Source: Nocardia suismassiliense (lineage in GTDB: Bacteria; Actinomycetota; Actinomycetes; Mycobacteriales; Mycobacteriaceae). Taken from it: DNA of 64,000 nt. Location of the stretch: the NCBI RefSeq assembly GCF_900269665.1, contig NZ_LT985361.1, positions 416,965 to 480,964 of the forward strand. The letters are read 5' to 3'. Below, in pieces: positions 36,418 to 45,770 of this stretch. The notes under the pieces were generated by a model that did no database searches, was not told the origin of the DNA, and saw nothing but the letters and a program-made list of their open reading frames with translations. Position numbers and translations under genes: made by a program. Each line of letters opens with the position of its first letter. Position 1 is the first letter of the stretch.

Positions 36418-37445
36418 CCGACCTCCGATTCGATCCAGTCGAGTTGGGTGGCAACGAGTTCCAGGGCGTGCGCGTCCGGCACCGCGCCGAAGAGGGCGAG
36501 CCCGATTTGCGCCGGCGGCGTCCCGGTGCGGGCCGCCACTGCGGCGACGAGCCGGTCCGGCGGGGTGTCCGCGGTCAGGCCGAGCGGCGGGCGGATCCGG
36601 CGCAGGGTCGCCGCCCGTAGCTTCGCCGCGACATGTTCGTGGTCCTTCGAGCGCCGATACAGCGCCGCCTGCCCGGCGAGCAGCTCGTTCGCCGCGACCT
36701 CGACCGGTCGGGGTTCGCGCACCAGCGCGCCGCGGCGCCGCGCCCGCCACCACACCACCAGTGCGCCGGCGATCAGGAATTGCAATCCGCCGAAGAAGAC
36801 GGGGGCGGGCAGCCGGTCCCAGATCGGATCGTCACCGGTGCCGAAGCCGGGTACGTCGAAGTCGCGCGGCGGCTCGGGGTTCGGGAGGTCCGGTGGGGGT
36901 GGCGGTGGTTTCGGCGCTGTCGGCGCGCCGCACGACTGCAACGCGCCGTAGAGCAGCAGGAGCAGCACCGCCGCGCCGGCCAGGGCGGCCCAGAACTTGG
37001 GGTTGCGCAACAGCGCGGGCAGCGGCGGCAGCTTCCGGCGGGTGCGCGGCGCCTTCTCGGTGGCGGTGATTTCGGTGGGTTCCGGTGCGGGCGGTGGTGC
37101 CGCCGCGGAGAACCGGTCGGCGTATTCGAGTCTGCGGTACTCGTCTTCGGTCGCCCGCCGTCCGCCGTAGACGACCTCGTCGAAACTGTGTGCGGCCGGG
37201 TGGAATTCGGCGGCGACCTCCAGTGGCAGCGCGGTGGTGACGTCGTCCGCGGTCTCGCGTGCGGTGCGTGACCGCCGCACCTCCAGCACGCCGCGCTGTT
37301 CCAGCCCGCGCAGCACGGCGCGGAAGCGTTCGCGCAGCGCGCTGTCGAAATCGCGGTGCTCGGCGGCGTTTTCGGCGGCCGCGCGATGGTCGGCCGCGGC
37401 ACCGAGGCGCGGCTGGGCCGGGGGCGCCGGGTCGTGCTCGTTCAC
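36414..37445 (-). CDS. Fused DUF4129-DUF4350-like membrane protein lacking the extracytoplasmic domain
   Basis: A 343-residue protein that appears to join the C-terminal half of a DUF4129 protein to a shortened DUF4350 protein. Residues 30-112 are DUF4129-like ('ALRERFRAVLRGLEQRGVLE', 'ETADDVTTALPLE', 'AAHSFDEVVYGGRRATEDEYRRL'). Then come transmembrane helix 1 (151-170), a Pro-rich loop of about 45 residues, transmembrane helix 2 (216-233), and a DUF4350-type cytoplasmic tail ('EPRPVEVAANELLAGQAALYRRSKDHEHVAAKLRAATLRRI'). In M. tuberculosis these are two genes (Rv3690, Rv3691) and DUF4350 has a large domain outside the membrane, missing here. It overlaps its neighbours by 4 nt on both sides. 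Confidence 0.8.
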
Positions 37446-38314
37446 CGCACCTCGCGACCCGGAACGTGAATGTCCAAACCCTCACGGCGGCAGCGCCGGT
37501 CGACGTACGACACCACCCTGGTAGCCGCCTCGACGACCTCGCCGAACGCGACGATCAGCAGCACGCCCGTGGTGAGCAGCACGATCACCTGCCACCGGTG
37601 GGTGCCGGAGAAGTCCGAGAGATACCACGGAATCCCCAGCAGCGGCACGGACAACAGGACCAGCAGACAGCGCTGCGCGAACCACAGCGCGGCCGTCTGC
37701 CATTCCGCACCGGCGACCAGAAGTTTCGAGCGCTCCACCGCCGTTCGATGCGCGGCCCGCTCGACGAACATGACCGGCACCGCGACGAAACGTTTGGCCC
37801 GCAGCTGCCCCAGCCAGGCCACACCGAACGGAAAGGTGACGATCAGCAGGCTGGACAGCGCGAGCACGCCGACCCCGACCACGGTGTAGAGCAGCTGGAA
37901 CACCAGCAACGGCCCGGCCGTCGCGCCGACCCGGCGCAGCGCGGTGCGCCAGCCGATCGGGGCGCCCGCCACGCTCGCGAGGCCGATCGCCACGGTCGTG
38001 CCGCGCAGCACGAATCGCAGCAGCCAGGCGCAGGCCATGGTCGACAGGATGGCCGCCCAGGCGATCGCGGCGTCCGAGTCGTCGGTCAGCGCCGCGATCC
38101 CCGCGGTGATCGTGACGACCAGCAGCTCGGCGGTGACCAGGGCGAGCAGGCCGGCCCAGGCCAGCGCGAGCAGATTCGCCTGGATGAGCGCGAACGGCAC
38201 ATCGAGCAGTTCGCGGAAGGTCATCGGACGGATCGGCACCGTCGTTCCAGGGGACCCTGGTACCGGATCTGCTCCCGCCCCGACGGCACCGGCCGGGTCG
38301 GCGGCAGGTAGCAC
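37442..38314 (-). CDS. Multi-pass membrane protein of the MoxR-DUF58 cluster
   Basis: A 290-residue protein with about six hydrophobic helices ('LLALAWAGLLALVTAELLVVTITAGIAAL', 'AAILSTMACAWLLRFVLRG', 'LLVFQLLYTVVGVGVLALSSLLIVTFPFG', 'LVLLSVPLLGIPWYLSD', 'VIVLLTTGVLLIVAFG'). The sequence 'PIRPMTFRELLDVPFALIQANLLALA' and the internal 'AVPVMFVERAAHRTAVERSKLLVAG' are typical of proteins beside DUF4129 genes (Rv3689-like; similar to the membrane domain of glycerophosphodiester phosphodiesterases). Function is unknown. It is the first gene of the leftward unit 37442-34129. The first 30 residues are low complexity, so a later start near the Met at residue 31 is possible. Confidence 0.8.
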   Translation of the reverse strand: MLPAADPAGAVGAGADPVPGSPGTTVPIRPMTFRELLDVPFALIQANLLALAWAGLLALVTAELLVVTITAGIAALTDDSDAAIAWAAILSTMACAWLLRFVLRGTTVAIGLASVAGAPIGWRTALRRVGATAGPLLVFQLLYTVVGVGVLALSSLLIVTFPFGVAWLGQLRAKRFVAVPVMFVERAAHRTAVERSKLLVAGAEWQTAALWFAQRCLLVLLSVPLLGIPWYLSDFSGTHRWQVIVLLTTGVLLIVAFGEVVEAATRVVSYVDRRCRREGLDIHVPGREVR

Positions 38315-38368
38315 GGGCCGAGTCTAACGGTCAGCGCCCGATTCGCGGTCGGTGCAGCGCCTTCGCGG

Positions 38369-38926
38369 TTACTCGGCGCTCGGCGGGTCCAGCAGGCGTT
38401 GCACCACGCGGCGGTACCGGGCCGGCTCGATCTGCGGCAGGCCGAGCAGGGCCCGCAGGTATACGCCGTCGCCGACCAGCCGGATGAGGTCGGCGTGCAC
38501 CGGGTCCGCGATCTCGGTGTCCAGGTCGTCGGACCAGGAGCTCATCATGTCCATCAGCGCCTGCTGCACCTCGTCGGTGTCCGCGTCGGTCGCGGCGTCG
38601 ATGGTGCGCATGGTGGCCAGCATGGAGCGGTAGAGCTCCAGCTCCACCGCGTCGGTGGCGTCGTCCGGATTCGGGGTCTGCAGATACCACCCGGCGACCG
38701 ACTGGCCACGGGCGGTGGCGTCGGTCAGTTGCTGGTTCGCGCGTTCGGTGAGCCGCCGGACCAGACCGGCCAGCAGCGCGTCCTTGCTCTTGAAGTGATA
38801 GAGCAGGCCGCCCTTGGAGACGCCCGCCTTCGTCGCGACGCTCTCCAATGTCACATGCGACATGCCTTTTTCCAGGAGCAGGGATTCGAGGGCGTCCAGG
38901 ATGCGGTCGCGGGTGTTCACCGTCAC
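38369..38926 (-). CDS. TetR family transcriptional regulator
   Basis: A 185-residue repressor. The HTH domain covers about 4-50: 'TRDRILDALESLLLEKGMSHVTLESVATKAGVSKGGLLYHFKSKDALLAGLV'. The C-terminal helical ligand domain follows. It is divergent from a 14-helix drug exporter, and probably represses it and itself. The GTG at 38926 is chosen because a TATAGT hexamer (minus strand, 38939-38934) lies 7 nt upstream, giving a leaderless transcript; a second GTG 6 nt further in is possible. One operator copy overlaps this -10. Confidence 0.92.
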   Translation of the reverse strand: MTVNTRDRILDALESLLLEKGMSHVTLESVATKAGVSKGGLLYHFKSKDALLAGLVRRLTERANQQLTDATARGQSVAGWYLQTPNPDDATDAVELELYRSMLATMRTIDAATDADTDEVQQALMDMMSSWSDDLDTEIADPVHADLIRLVGDGVYLRALLGLPQIEPARYRRVVQRLLDPPSAE

Positions 38927-38937
38927 CGGGCGAACTA

Positions 38938-38982
38938 TACCGGCTGGACGGTAAGGTCTGGTACTGTACCGTCCGGACGGTA
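38938..38982. promoter_or_regulatory. Two-copy palindromic operator for the TetR regulator
   Basis: TACCGTCCGGACGGTA at 38967-38982 is a perfect 16-bp palindrome. TACCGGCTGGACGGTA at 38938-38953 is the same site with two changes. Copies are 29 bp apart centre to centre. The left one overlaps the tetR -10 hexamer; the right one lies just after a TACTGT hexamer (38962-38967) for the exporter gene. This arrangement is typical of autorepression plus repression of a divergent gene. Protein binding is inferred. Confidence 0.8.
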
Positions 38983-39014
38983 AGAAAAGAATGCGACGGA
39001 AGTCGAGAAAGCCA

Positions 39015-40562
39015 ATGCCCACATCAACCGTGCAGAACCCCCGGAAAACCGGGACGACAACCGAAGCCCCGCCCCGCGCCACCGCGCGCGACTGGGCCGG
39101 CCTCGCCGTGCTCGCTCTCGCCCTGCTGCTGCTCGCCGTCGACGCCACCGTGCTCGACCTCGCGGTGCCCGCGATCAGCGCCGATCTGGCACCGACCACA
39201 CCTCAGCTGCTGTGGATCATCGACGTGTACTCGTTCGTGCTGGCCGGCCTGCTGGTGATGATGGGCAACCTGGGTGACCGGATCGGCCGGCGCAGGCTGC
39301 TGCTGATCGGCGCGGCGGGTTTCGGTGTCGCCTCGGTGCTCGCGGCGTGGGCCGTCTCGCCGGAGATGCTGATCGGCGCGCGCGTGCTGCAGGGTGTCGC
39401 CGGTGCGACGCTCATGCCCGCGACGCTGGGCCTGATCCGCTCGATGTTCCTGGATCCGCGGCAGCGGACCGTGGCCATCGCGGTGTGGAGCGCGATGGCC
39501 GGCGGCGGCGCGGCGGCCGGTCCGCTGCTCGGCGGCTGGCTGCTCGAGCACTACTGGTGGGGCTCGGTGTTCCTGGTGAACCTGCCGGTCATGCTGGTGC
39601 TGATCGCGCTCGGCCCGTTCCTCGTGCCGGAGTCGCGGGACCCGAACCCCGGCCGCTTCGATCTGCCGAGCGCCGGGTTGTCGATGCTGGCACTGGTGCC
39701 GATCGTCTACGCGATCAAGGAGTCGGCGGCGCACGGCGCCAGCCTCCAGCTGGCCCTGATCGGTGCGGTCGGTGTCGTCGCCGGCGTGCTGTTCGTGGGC
39801 AGGCAGCGCACGCTGGCGAATCCGATGCTGGACCTGAAGTTGTTCGCGCTGCCCAGGTTCCGCACGGCGGTGATCACCAACCTGCTCGCGGTGTTCGCGC
39901 TGGCCGGTGTGCTGTTCTTCGGCTCGCAGTACCTGCAGCTGGTGCTCGGCCACTCGCCGATGCAGGCCGGTTTGTTGCTGCTGCCGGGTCTGGCGGCCAG
40001 CGTGGTCGCGTCGCTGGCCGCGGCGTGGCTGGTACAGCGGGTGCGGCCCGGTGCCGTGCTCGGTGGTGCGCTGACCATCGCCGCGTTCGGCTCGGCGCTG
40101 TTCCTGTGGCTCGGTCCGGACGCCGCCGGTAGCACGACGCCGTTCATTCTCGGCTTCCTGTTCATCGGCGCGGGTGTCGGTATCGCACTGACGGTCTCGT
40201 CGGACCTGGTGGTCAGCTCGGCGCCCGCCGAGCGGGCCGGTGCGGCCGCGGCGGTCTCGGAGACCGCCTACGAGACCGGTATCGCCCTGGGCGTCGCGAT
40301 CCTCGGCAGCGTGGTCATGGCGATCTTCCGCAACGGCCTCGACCTGACCGGTGTGCCGAGCGACCAAGTGGGTGTCGCGTCGGAATCCCTCGGCGCCGCC
40401 ACGGGTTTCGCGCGTCAGCTCCCGGAGTCGGTGTCGGAAGCGTTCCTCACCTCGGTGCACGAGGCGTTCGTTTCCGGCATCCACTTCGCCGCGCTCGGCA
40501 CGGCGTCGATCCTGTTGATCGCCGCGGTGGTCGCGTTCCGGCTGCGGGCCGCGCGTCCGTAA
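39015..40562 (+). CDS. MFS drug exporter, DHA2 (QacA/EmrB-like) family
   Basis: A 515-residue (523 if the ATG at 38991 is used) transporter with 14 predicted helices. Motifs: 'LLLAVDATVLDLAVPAISADLAPTTPQLLWIIDVYSFVLAGLL' (helix 1, with the D1 motif), 'GNLGDRIGRRRLLLIG' (motif A), 'RVLQGVAGATLMPATLGLI' (motif B) and 'GPLLGGWLLEHYWWGSVFLVNLP' (motif C, antiporter). It matches QacA/SmvA-like proton-coupled efflux pumps for cationic or hydrophobic drugs. The upstream ATG has no clear ribosome site, so the start is uncertain. Regulation by the adjacent TetR protein is strongly suggested by the operators. Confidence 0.92.
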   Translation: MPTSTVQNPRKTGTTTEAPPRATARDWAGLAVLALALLLLAVDATVLDLAVPAISADLAPTTPQLLWIIDVYSFVLAGLLVMMGNLGDRIGRRRLLLIGAAGFGVASVLAAWAVSPEMLIGARVLQGVAGATLMPATLGLIRSMFLDPRQRTVAIAVWSAMAGGGAAAGPLLGGWLLEHYWWGSVFLVNLPVMLVLIALGPFLVPESRDPNPGRFDLPSAGLSMLALVPIVYAIKESAAHGASLQLALIGAVGVVAGVLFVGRQRTLANPMLDLKLFALPRFRTAVITNLLAVFALAGVLFFGSQYLQLVLGHSPMQAGLLLLPGLAASVVASLAAAWLVQRVRPGAVLGGALTIAAFGSALFLWLGPDAAGSTTPFILGFLFIGAGVGIALTVSSDLVVSSAPAERAGAAAAVSETAYETGIALGVAILGSVVMAIFRNGLDLTGVPSDQVGVASESLGAATGFARQLPESVSEAFLTSVHEAFVSGIHFAALGTASILLIAAVVAFRLRAARP

Positions 40563-40571
40563 GGCCGAGAA

Positions 40572-40608
40572 TTCGCGCCCGTTCTGGATTTCCCGGAGCG
40601 GGCGCGAA
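40572..40608. terminator. Bidirectional terminator between exporter and adenylate cyclase genes
   Basis: A 16-bp stem (40572-40587 with 40593-40608, including two G-T pairs) encloses the loop ATTTC. It lies 10 bp after the exporter stop codon and 41 bp from the end of the convergent cyclase gene. Confidence 0.75.
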
Positions 40609-40648
40609 GCTCTATATAGAGGTGCCGTTCGTTATTCGGGCGCGGCCG

Positions 40649-42247
40649 TCATTCGGTTCGTTGCTCGCTCGGGTGCAGACCGCGCTCGGCCTGCGGCCCG
40701 GAACTGCGCGGGCGACCGAGCCGGGTCGGCGTGAGGCGGCCGCGCAGGGTGACGGACTCGCCGAGCTGCCAAAACGCCGCCTCGGTGTCGTCGGCGCTGT
40801 TGACGGTGTTCGCGGAGGTGAGCAGTAGGTCGTCGTGCTTGGCGAGTTCGCACAGCCGCGCCGCCTCGTTGACCGCGTCGCCGATGACGGTGAATTCGTA
40901 GCGCTGCCGAGCGCCGACATTGCCCGCGACCACCCGGCCCGCGGCGACACCGATGGCGGCGATGAAGTCGTCGGCGGTCAGGTCGAGGCGCTGCCGGATG
41001 GCGCGGGCGCAGGCCAGCGCCGCGCCCGAGGCGTCGGAAAGTGCGGCGGGCGTGCCGAATACGGCCAGGGCGGCGTCGCCCTCGAACTTGTTGAGCAGCC
41101 CGCCGTGCGCCTCCACCTCGTCGACCACGATGTCGAAGAAACGGTTGAGGATGGCGACCATCTCGGGCGCGGGCACCGTCGCGGCCATCGTGGTCGAGCC
41201 GACGATGTCGATGAACAGCGCCGCCGCCTCGGTCTCCACGCCGCCGAGCGTCGGATTACCGGCCAGCGCCGCGTCGGCCACGTCACGGCCGACGTGCCTG
41301 CCGAACAGGTCCCTGATCTGCTCGCGCTCGCGCAGCCCCTCCACCATGTGGTTGAAACCGCTTTGCAGCTCACCCAATTCGGTGCCGTCGTACACGGTGA
41401 TGGCCACCCGCAGGTCACCGTCCTCGACCTGACGCAGCGCGCGGCGCACCCCGCGGATCGGCGCGATGATCGTGGACACGGTCTGCATCATCAGCAACAG
41501 GCCGAACACCAGCGTCGCGCCGCCGAGCGAGAGCACACAGACCGCGAGCCGGGCCGTGCTGACCGACGAGTCGACCAGGGCCCACCCCGCCACGATCATC
41601 GACAGCGTCACCGGCACACCGGCGCCCAGCATCCAGGCCACCATCGAACGGGAGAACACACCCATGCCGCGCCGCCGCCGCAACGGTGCCGCGTCCAGGA
41701 CGCGGGCGGTCACCGCACGCAGTGCGAACTCGGCGATCAGGTAACCGTTGGCGCAGACCACGATGGCGCTGAAGGCGATGCCGATCAGAATCTTGGGAAT
41801 GAGTGCGGGCTCCACCAAGGCGTAGAGCGGGGTCAGCACGGCGGCCGCACCCGACCACAGCAGGGCCTGTTGCAGCACCAGATGCCGGGGCACCCTGGAC
41901 GCGGCGATCTGCTCCGCCTCGGTGGGCACCTGGTCCGGCTGGATCGCCCAGCGCAGCGTGCGCAGACCGCGCACGGTGCCCCACCACATGCCGACAAGCA
42001 AGGCCAGTGCCGCGTACAGCGGCGTCGCGATCACATCGAGCAGCAGCAGTTCCCGGGTGAAGACCGTCGGCCCGGGCAGCACGAACCCGATCAGCGCGAA
42101 AGTGACGGCCATGCCGGCCAGGTTCGCGGCCACCAGCGGTACGGTCAGCAGCAGCTGAACCCGGATCCGCCGCATCCCCGAGGACTCGTCCACCGGTCCG
42201 AGCAGCCGCGACCCGAACGCGGCTGTCGAGACGTCACTGTGGGCCAT
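40649..42247 (-). CDS. Membrane class III adenylate/guanylate cyclase with HAMP domain
   Basis: A 532-residue protein of the Rv3645 type. Six transmembrane helices occupy about 25-260. A HAMP domain ('IIAPIRGVRRALRQVEDGDLRVAITVYDGTELGELQSGFNHMVEGLRER') follows, then a cyclase catalytic domain from about 335 to 500. Metal-binding aspartates are in 'FIDIVGST' and 'KFEGDAALAVF', the base-reading Lys is in KFEGD, and the transition-state Asn is in 'VIGDAVNEAARL'. It should form homodimers and make cAMP from ATP at the inner face of the membrane. A soluble signal input is not obvious. It converges with the exporter gene across a terminator. Confidence 0.93.
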   Translation of the reverse strand: MAHSDVSTAAFGSRLLGPVDESSGMRRIRVQLLLTVPLVAANLAGMAVTFALIGFVLPGPTVFTRELLLLDVIATPLYAALALLVGMWWGTVRGLRTLRWAIQPDQVPTEAEQIAASRVPRHLVLQQALLWSGAAAVLTPLYALVEPALIPKILIGIAFSAIVVCANGYLIAEFALRAVTARVLDAAPLRRRRGMGVFSRSMVAWMLGAGVPVTLSMIVAGWALVDSSVSTARLAVCVLSLGGATLVFGLLLMMQTVSTIIAPIRGVRRALRQVEDGDLRVAITVYDGTELGELQSGFNHMVEGLREREQIRDLFGRHVGRDVADAALAGNPTLGGVETEAAALFIDIVGSTTMAATVPAPEMVAILNRFFDIVVDEVEAHGGLLNKFEGDAALAVFGTPAALSDASGAALACARAIRQRLDLTADDFIAAIGVAAGRVVAGNVGARQRYEFTVIGDAVNEAARLCELAKHDDLLLTSANTVNSADDTEAAFWQLGESVTLRGRLTPTRLGRPRSSGPQAERGLHPSEQRTE

Positions 42248-42336
42248 GGGACCAAAGCCTAGGCCGGAGGACCCGCGAAGAGCCGGACCAGTGGTCCAGG
42301 ACCGGCCGAGCGCCTCGACCAGCGCGCGCCGGACGG

Positions 42337-44043
42337 TCAGTGGCCGCGGGGCAGTTCGCGGCGACCATGACCCGGCAGTTCGGGGTTTCGGCGGCCGCTG
42401 AGTTCGTCCTGCCGCCCGGCCGACAGGCCGTACGGCTGCGCCGCACCGTCCGGCAGTGCCGAGTAGCGCGGGTCCTGCTGCCCGTAGTCCGCGTCGACCA
42501 CGGTGGCGGCGATGCGCTGGGCGTGCAGCGCCTCCGGCGAGCCCGGCGCGAGCTGGTAACCGGTCGGCGCGTGCGAGTCCTGGGTATCGACGGTGACCTT
42601 GCGGGTGCGGCGCAGGGTGAAGGTGATCTCCTCGACCTCTTCGAACGCCTGGCGGGCCGTGCGCAGCGGGTGCGTCGCGTTGTCGATCGCGTTGGCCACG
42701 AACGACGGCACCAGCGGGCGGATCAACCGGGCCGCGGTGTCGGTGAACGGCACCGTGCCGATCAGCGGGAGTTCCAGGCCGCCACCGGACTTGGGCGGCA
42801 GCGGCGCGGTGCTCGGGCCGAGTTCCCGCGCGGTGACGGGGGCGGGCAGGTTCGACGGCGCGAATCCTTCAGACACGGAGCTGTCCTTTCGGTCTTCAGC
42901 CGGTGCGGCTGGCAGTGCGGTTCGGCGCGGCGGCTCGGCGATACCGATCTCCAAGCCGCCGATGGCCGCGACGATCCTGGTGCGCTGGCGCTCCCGGTCG
43001 ATGGCGGTGTCCGCCTCGGCGGCGAGGCGAGCCGCGGTGAGTTGTTGTTCGGCGCGCAGGGCTTGGGCTTCGGCGCGCACCTCGGCCCGTTTCAGGGCGA
43101 TGGCCGTATCGGCTTCTTGCTCGGCGCGTGCCTGTACCTCGAGGTAGGCGACCCGCCGGTCGAACGAGGTCTGGCCGCGCCACCAGCGCAGTACCAGCGG
43201 CAGCAGCGCCAGCGCGACGACAGCGATGATGGTCAGGATGCGCAGCGGCAGCGCGCCCGCGTGGTGGGTGGTGTAGTCGTTCATCGCCAGCCAGCGCGCA
43301 CCGAGGCCGCGGTCGGCGTCGGCGAAGGCGGCCGATTCGGCTGCGGCCACGGCCTTTTCGTCGTCGGCGATCCGCTGGTCCAGCGCGTCGGCCCGGCCTT
43401 GCGCCGCGGCCAGTTGCCTGCGGGCGTCGTCGAGCATGTCGTTGGCGGTCTGCGCTTCCGGCCCGCGTCCCGGCACATTGGTGATCCGGGTCTGCGGGCA
43501 CTCGGGGGTCGGATTGAACTCACAACGGGCGATCACCAGCGAGCGGTCCAGGTCGGCCTGCGCCTTGGCGATCGACTGATCCAGCGCGGTCCGGTCGGCC
43601 CGCGCCTTGTCGAGCTCGGCGGCCGCGGCGACGACCCGCGGCGCGGAAGCGACGGAACGCTGGGCTCGTTCGTCGAGGGTCCGGTCGACGCTGCCGCCGA
43701 AGACGACGGTCGCGGCCAACTCGGCGAGCAACCCGCCGACCAGCACGGCGACGCCGATGCGAGCGAGCAGGCCGAGCCGGTCGGGCTCGCCGCTGGGTCG
43801 CGCGGTCGCCACCGCGCGGGCGATCGCGCCCGCGAGCACCGCGACGAGCAGCGCCACCGGAATTACCGCGAGCAGGGCCCAGGTGCCGGTCGAGGCCAGC
43901 GCGAGCGCGGCGACCAGGCCGGACACCACCGCGAACAACAGCACCGATGCACCGGTGACGGCATAGCCGGTGCGCTCGTGGCGGTAGGCGACTTCACCGG
44001 TCTGACCCCCGCCGAGCCAGGTGAACAAGCCGATGACGGTCAT
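42337..44043 (-). CDS. DUF4407 domain membrane protein
   Basis: A 568-residue protein. Three or four transmembrane helices lie at about 27-110 and 270-290. Between them is an extracytoplasmic helical region with repeated Ala/Asp/Arg, likely coiled coil ('AAAAELDKARADRTALDQSIAKAQADLDR' and 'ARRQLAAAQGRADALDQRIADDEK'), holding two Cys ('ARCEFNPTPECPQ'). A long charged helix follows ('VQARAEQEADTAIALKRAEVRAEAQALRAEQQLTAARLAAEADTAI'), then a Pro-rich tail. This is the DUF4407 pattern. Function is unknown. A GAAACCG-TCA-CGGTTTC palindrome lies 45 bp upstream. Confidence 0.82.
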   Translation of the reverse strand: MTVIGLFTWLGGGQTGEVAYRHERTGYAVTGASVLLFAVVSGLVAALALASTGTWALLAVIPVALLVAVLAGAIARAVATARPSGEPDRLGLLARIGVAVLVGGLLAELAATVVFGGSVDRTLDERAQRSVASAPRVVAAAAELDKARADRTALDQSIAKAQADLDRSLVIARCEFNPTPECPQTRITNVPGRGPEAQTANDMLDDARRQLAAAQGRADALDQRIADDEKAVAAAESAAFADADRGLGARWLAMNDYTTHHAGALPLRILTIIAVVALALLPLVLRWWRGQTSFDRRVAYLEVQARAEQEADTAIALKRAEVRAEAQALRAEQQLTAARLAAEADTAIDRERQRTRIVAAIGGLEIGIAEPPRRTALPAAPAEDRKDSSVSEGFAPSNLPAPVTARELGPSTAPLPPKSGGGLELPLIGTVPFTDTAARLIRPLVPSFVANAIDNATHPLRTARQAFEEVEEITFTLRRTRKVTVDTQDSHAPTGYQLAPGSPEALHAQRIAATVVDADYGQQDPRYSALPDGAAQPYGLSAGRQDELSGRRNPELPGHGRRELPRGH

Positions 44044-44087
44044 GGGAGCTCACATCCTCTTGGTCCCAGTCGATTTCAGGGCTCGAT

Positions 44088-44104
44088 GAAACCGTCACGG
44101 TTTC
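44088..44104. promoter_or_regulatory. Inverted repeat upstream of the DUF4407 gene
   Basis: GAAACCG at 44088-44094 and CGGTTTC at 44098-44104 flank TCA, 45 bp before the ATG at 44043. It could be an operator or a small 5' hairpin. No regulator gene is next to it. Confidence 0.4.
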
Positions 44105-44309
44105 GTGGTCACAGCGTGACAGGACCGAACCCGACACACCGAGTGGCGGCGGAGGTATGTGGTCAGGCTCACAAAACCGCCGATGTGGTGCGGGTACGGG
44201 TGCCGAAGGCGGGCGCGCGGTGCCGGTTTCGGGACCGGACGCGCGGGGCCGGTCGCTTACCCTGGCTCGATGATCGGTTTCCGCGCGAGCCAGCTCAGGA
44301 GGTCGGGTT

Positions 44310-44897
44310 ATGCGCCTTGTCATGCTGATGATCGTGTCGGCGGCTCTGATCATGTCGCCGGTTAGCGCGGCGGCCGAGCCGGGCGACGACCGAGCCGAGT
44401 CGCTGGATCGCCTGGTCGCCCTGGTGCTCGAGCGCCTCGACACCGGTGACGCGGTGGCCGCGGCGAAGTGGGTGGCCGCCGCCGAGTCCGGCACCGAACC
44501 CACCATCGACGACCCGGCCAGGGAGGCCGTGGTCTACGACGCGATGGCAAAGCTGGGCGCCGGGCGCGACCTGCCCGAACCCTGGGTGCGGCAGGTGTTC
44601 TCCGGCCAGATCGAGTCCAACAAGATCGTGCAGCGCGGTCTGATCACCCGCTGGCGCTTCGATCCGGTCGCGGCGCCCGGGTCGGCCCCCGATCTGGCGG
44701 CGGTGCGCCCGGTGATCGACCGGGTGAACATCGAGATCGTCGACCAGCTGGCCGCCCGGCGGGCCGAGCTGACCGCACCGGACTGCGCGGAAAGATTGGC
44801 CTACAGCGTCTTCGGCGTATTCGGCGCCGGAAATACCGACGCCTTGCATCAGGCCGCGCTGGTGCGTGCCGCGGCCGCCTTGTGCGCGCCGCGTTGA
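44310..44897 (+). CDS. Secreted chorismate mutase, AroQ-gamma type
   Basis: A 195-residue exported enzyme that converts chorismate to prephenate. A signal peptide ('MRLVMLMIVSAALIMSPVSAAAE', cleavage near residue 22) precedes an all-helical domain. The pattern follows M. tuberculosis Rv1885c: 'LVLERLDTGDAVAAAKW' (active-site Arg and Lys), 'VRQVFSGQIESNKIVQ' (Gln/Glu), 'TRWRF' , 'LAAVRPVIDRVNIEIVDQLA', and two Cys ('APDCAERL', 'ALCAPR') likely disulfide-bonded. Why such an enzyme is exported is not known. ATG at 44310 with AGGAGG 8 nt upstream. Confidence 0.9.
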   Translation: MRLVMLMIVSAALIMSPVSAAAEPGDDRAESLDRLVALVLERLDTGDAVAAAKWVAAAESGTEPTIDDPAREAVVYDAMAKLGAGRDLPEPWVRQVFSGQIESNKIVQRGLITRWRFDPVAAPGSAPDLAAVRPVIDRVNIEIVDQLAARRAELTAPDCAERLAYSVFGVFGAGNTDALHQAALVRAAAALCAPR

Positions 44898-45770
44898 ACG
44901 CTGCAAGCTCCCCACGGAAGCCGCTCCATACCCCGCTTAACCCTTTCTTAAGCGCCGTCTTCAGGCGGAAAGTCCGCGCGATCGGCGAATATTCGGCGAA
45001 AAGCGTTCGGGCCCGCAATAAATCACACCCATTACCCCCTGACGGCGTATAGGTTTCGGCCGCGAAAATGTGTCGAATACCACTCCCGTCGGTTAGCTGA
45101 AAATGTGCTGAAGGCCACAGCAAACAAAACAGTCCGGACGGTCGGATCACAGCTCGGGCTCGTCAGGACCCTGTCGGAAATATCTCATCCAGCCCGCTTC
45201 CGAGTTAGCCGCCGCCGAGGGGTTTGCCGGATGCTGAGCGAGGGAAATCATCTTCGATGCAGGTGAGAGCGTTCTTCTGACCGATTTGCGAAGGTTGGGC
45301 CCGCTCTCGCGCGTCGGCGTCGAGCGGCTGGCCGAGGGTGCCGCAGGGTCGATCGAGCGGTACCCGCTGCTTTACACTGGACGACGCGCACACGTGGAGG
45401 ACCGAATGAAGAAGCCCAGCTAGACCCGGTTATTAGTGCAACCTTAGTTGGTTGGGCCCCGGACCTGACTTATCGTTTGCTCTTACGCCGAACACAGAAT
45501 GCTCGGCACCCTCGCCCGCTCGGGCAGCTCCTGGACCGGTGCTCAGCGTAGCTGGCGAGAACCCGCACGGAGGTAAGGATCTCGTTAGGGATCTGTTACC
45601 GACGAGCACCCACTACGTCACTGAAGCGGGTGAACAACTGGAGACGTGACTGCACGCCGAAGACCATCAGCGCGGCTGGTTTCGGAACGTACGGGCGCAG
45701 TCTTGTACGGAGGCATTCAGGCGAAATTGCGTAATTCATTTCGTCGAACGCCCTTCTTGAAGGCAGAGGC
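44898..45770. other. Long 5' region of gltB with possible leader mini-gene
   Basis: About 870 bp with no supported gene of ordinary length. At 45406-45423 a five-codon frame (M-K-K-P-S) follows a strong GGAGG (45396-45400) at 5 nt. A TTACACT hexamer at 45372-45378 could be the -10 of a gltB transcript, whose leader would then be about 385 nt. I compared the region with known riboswitch signatures I can recall (SAM-IV, cobalamin, TPP, c-di-AMP) and saw no match. Confidence 0.4.

Noticed and set aside
44898..45770. A known riboswitch upstream of gltB
   Set aside because: No SAM-IV, cobalamin, TPP or c-di-AMP consensus could be recognised by eye.
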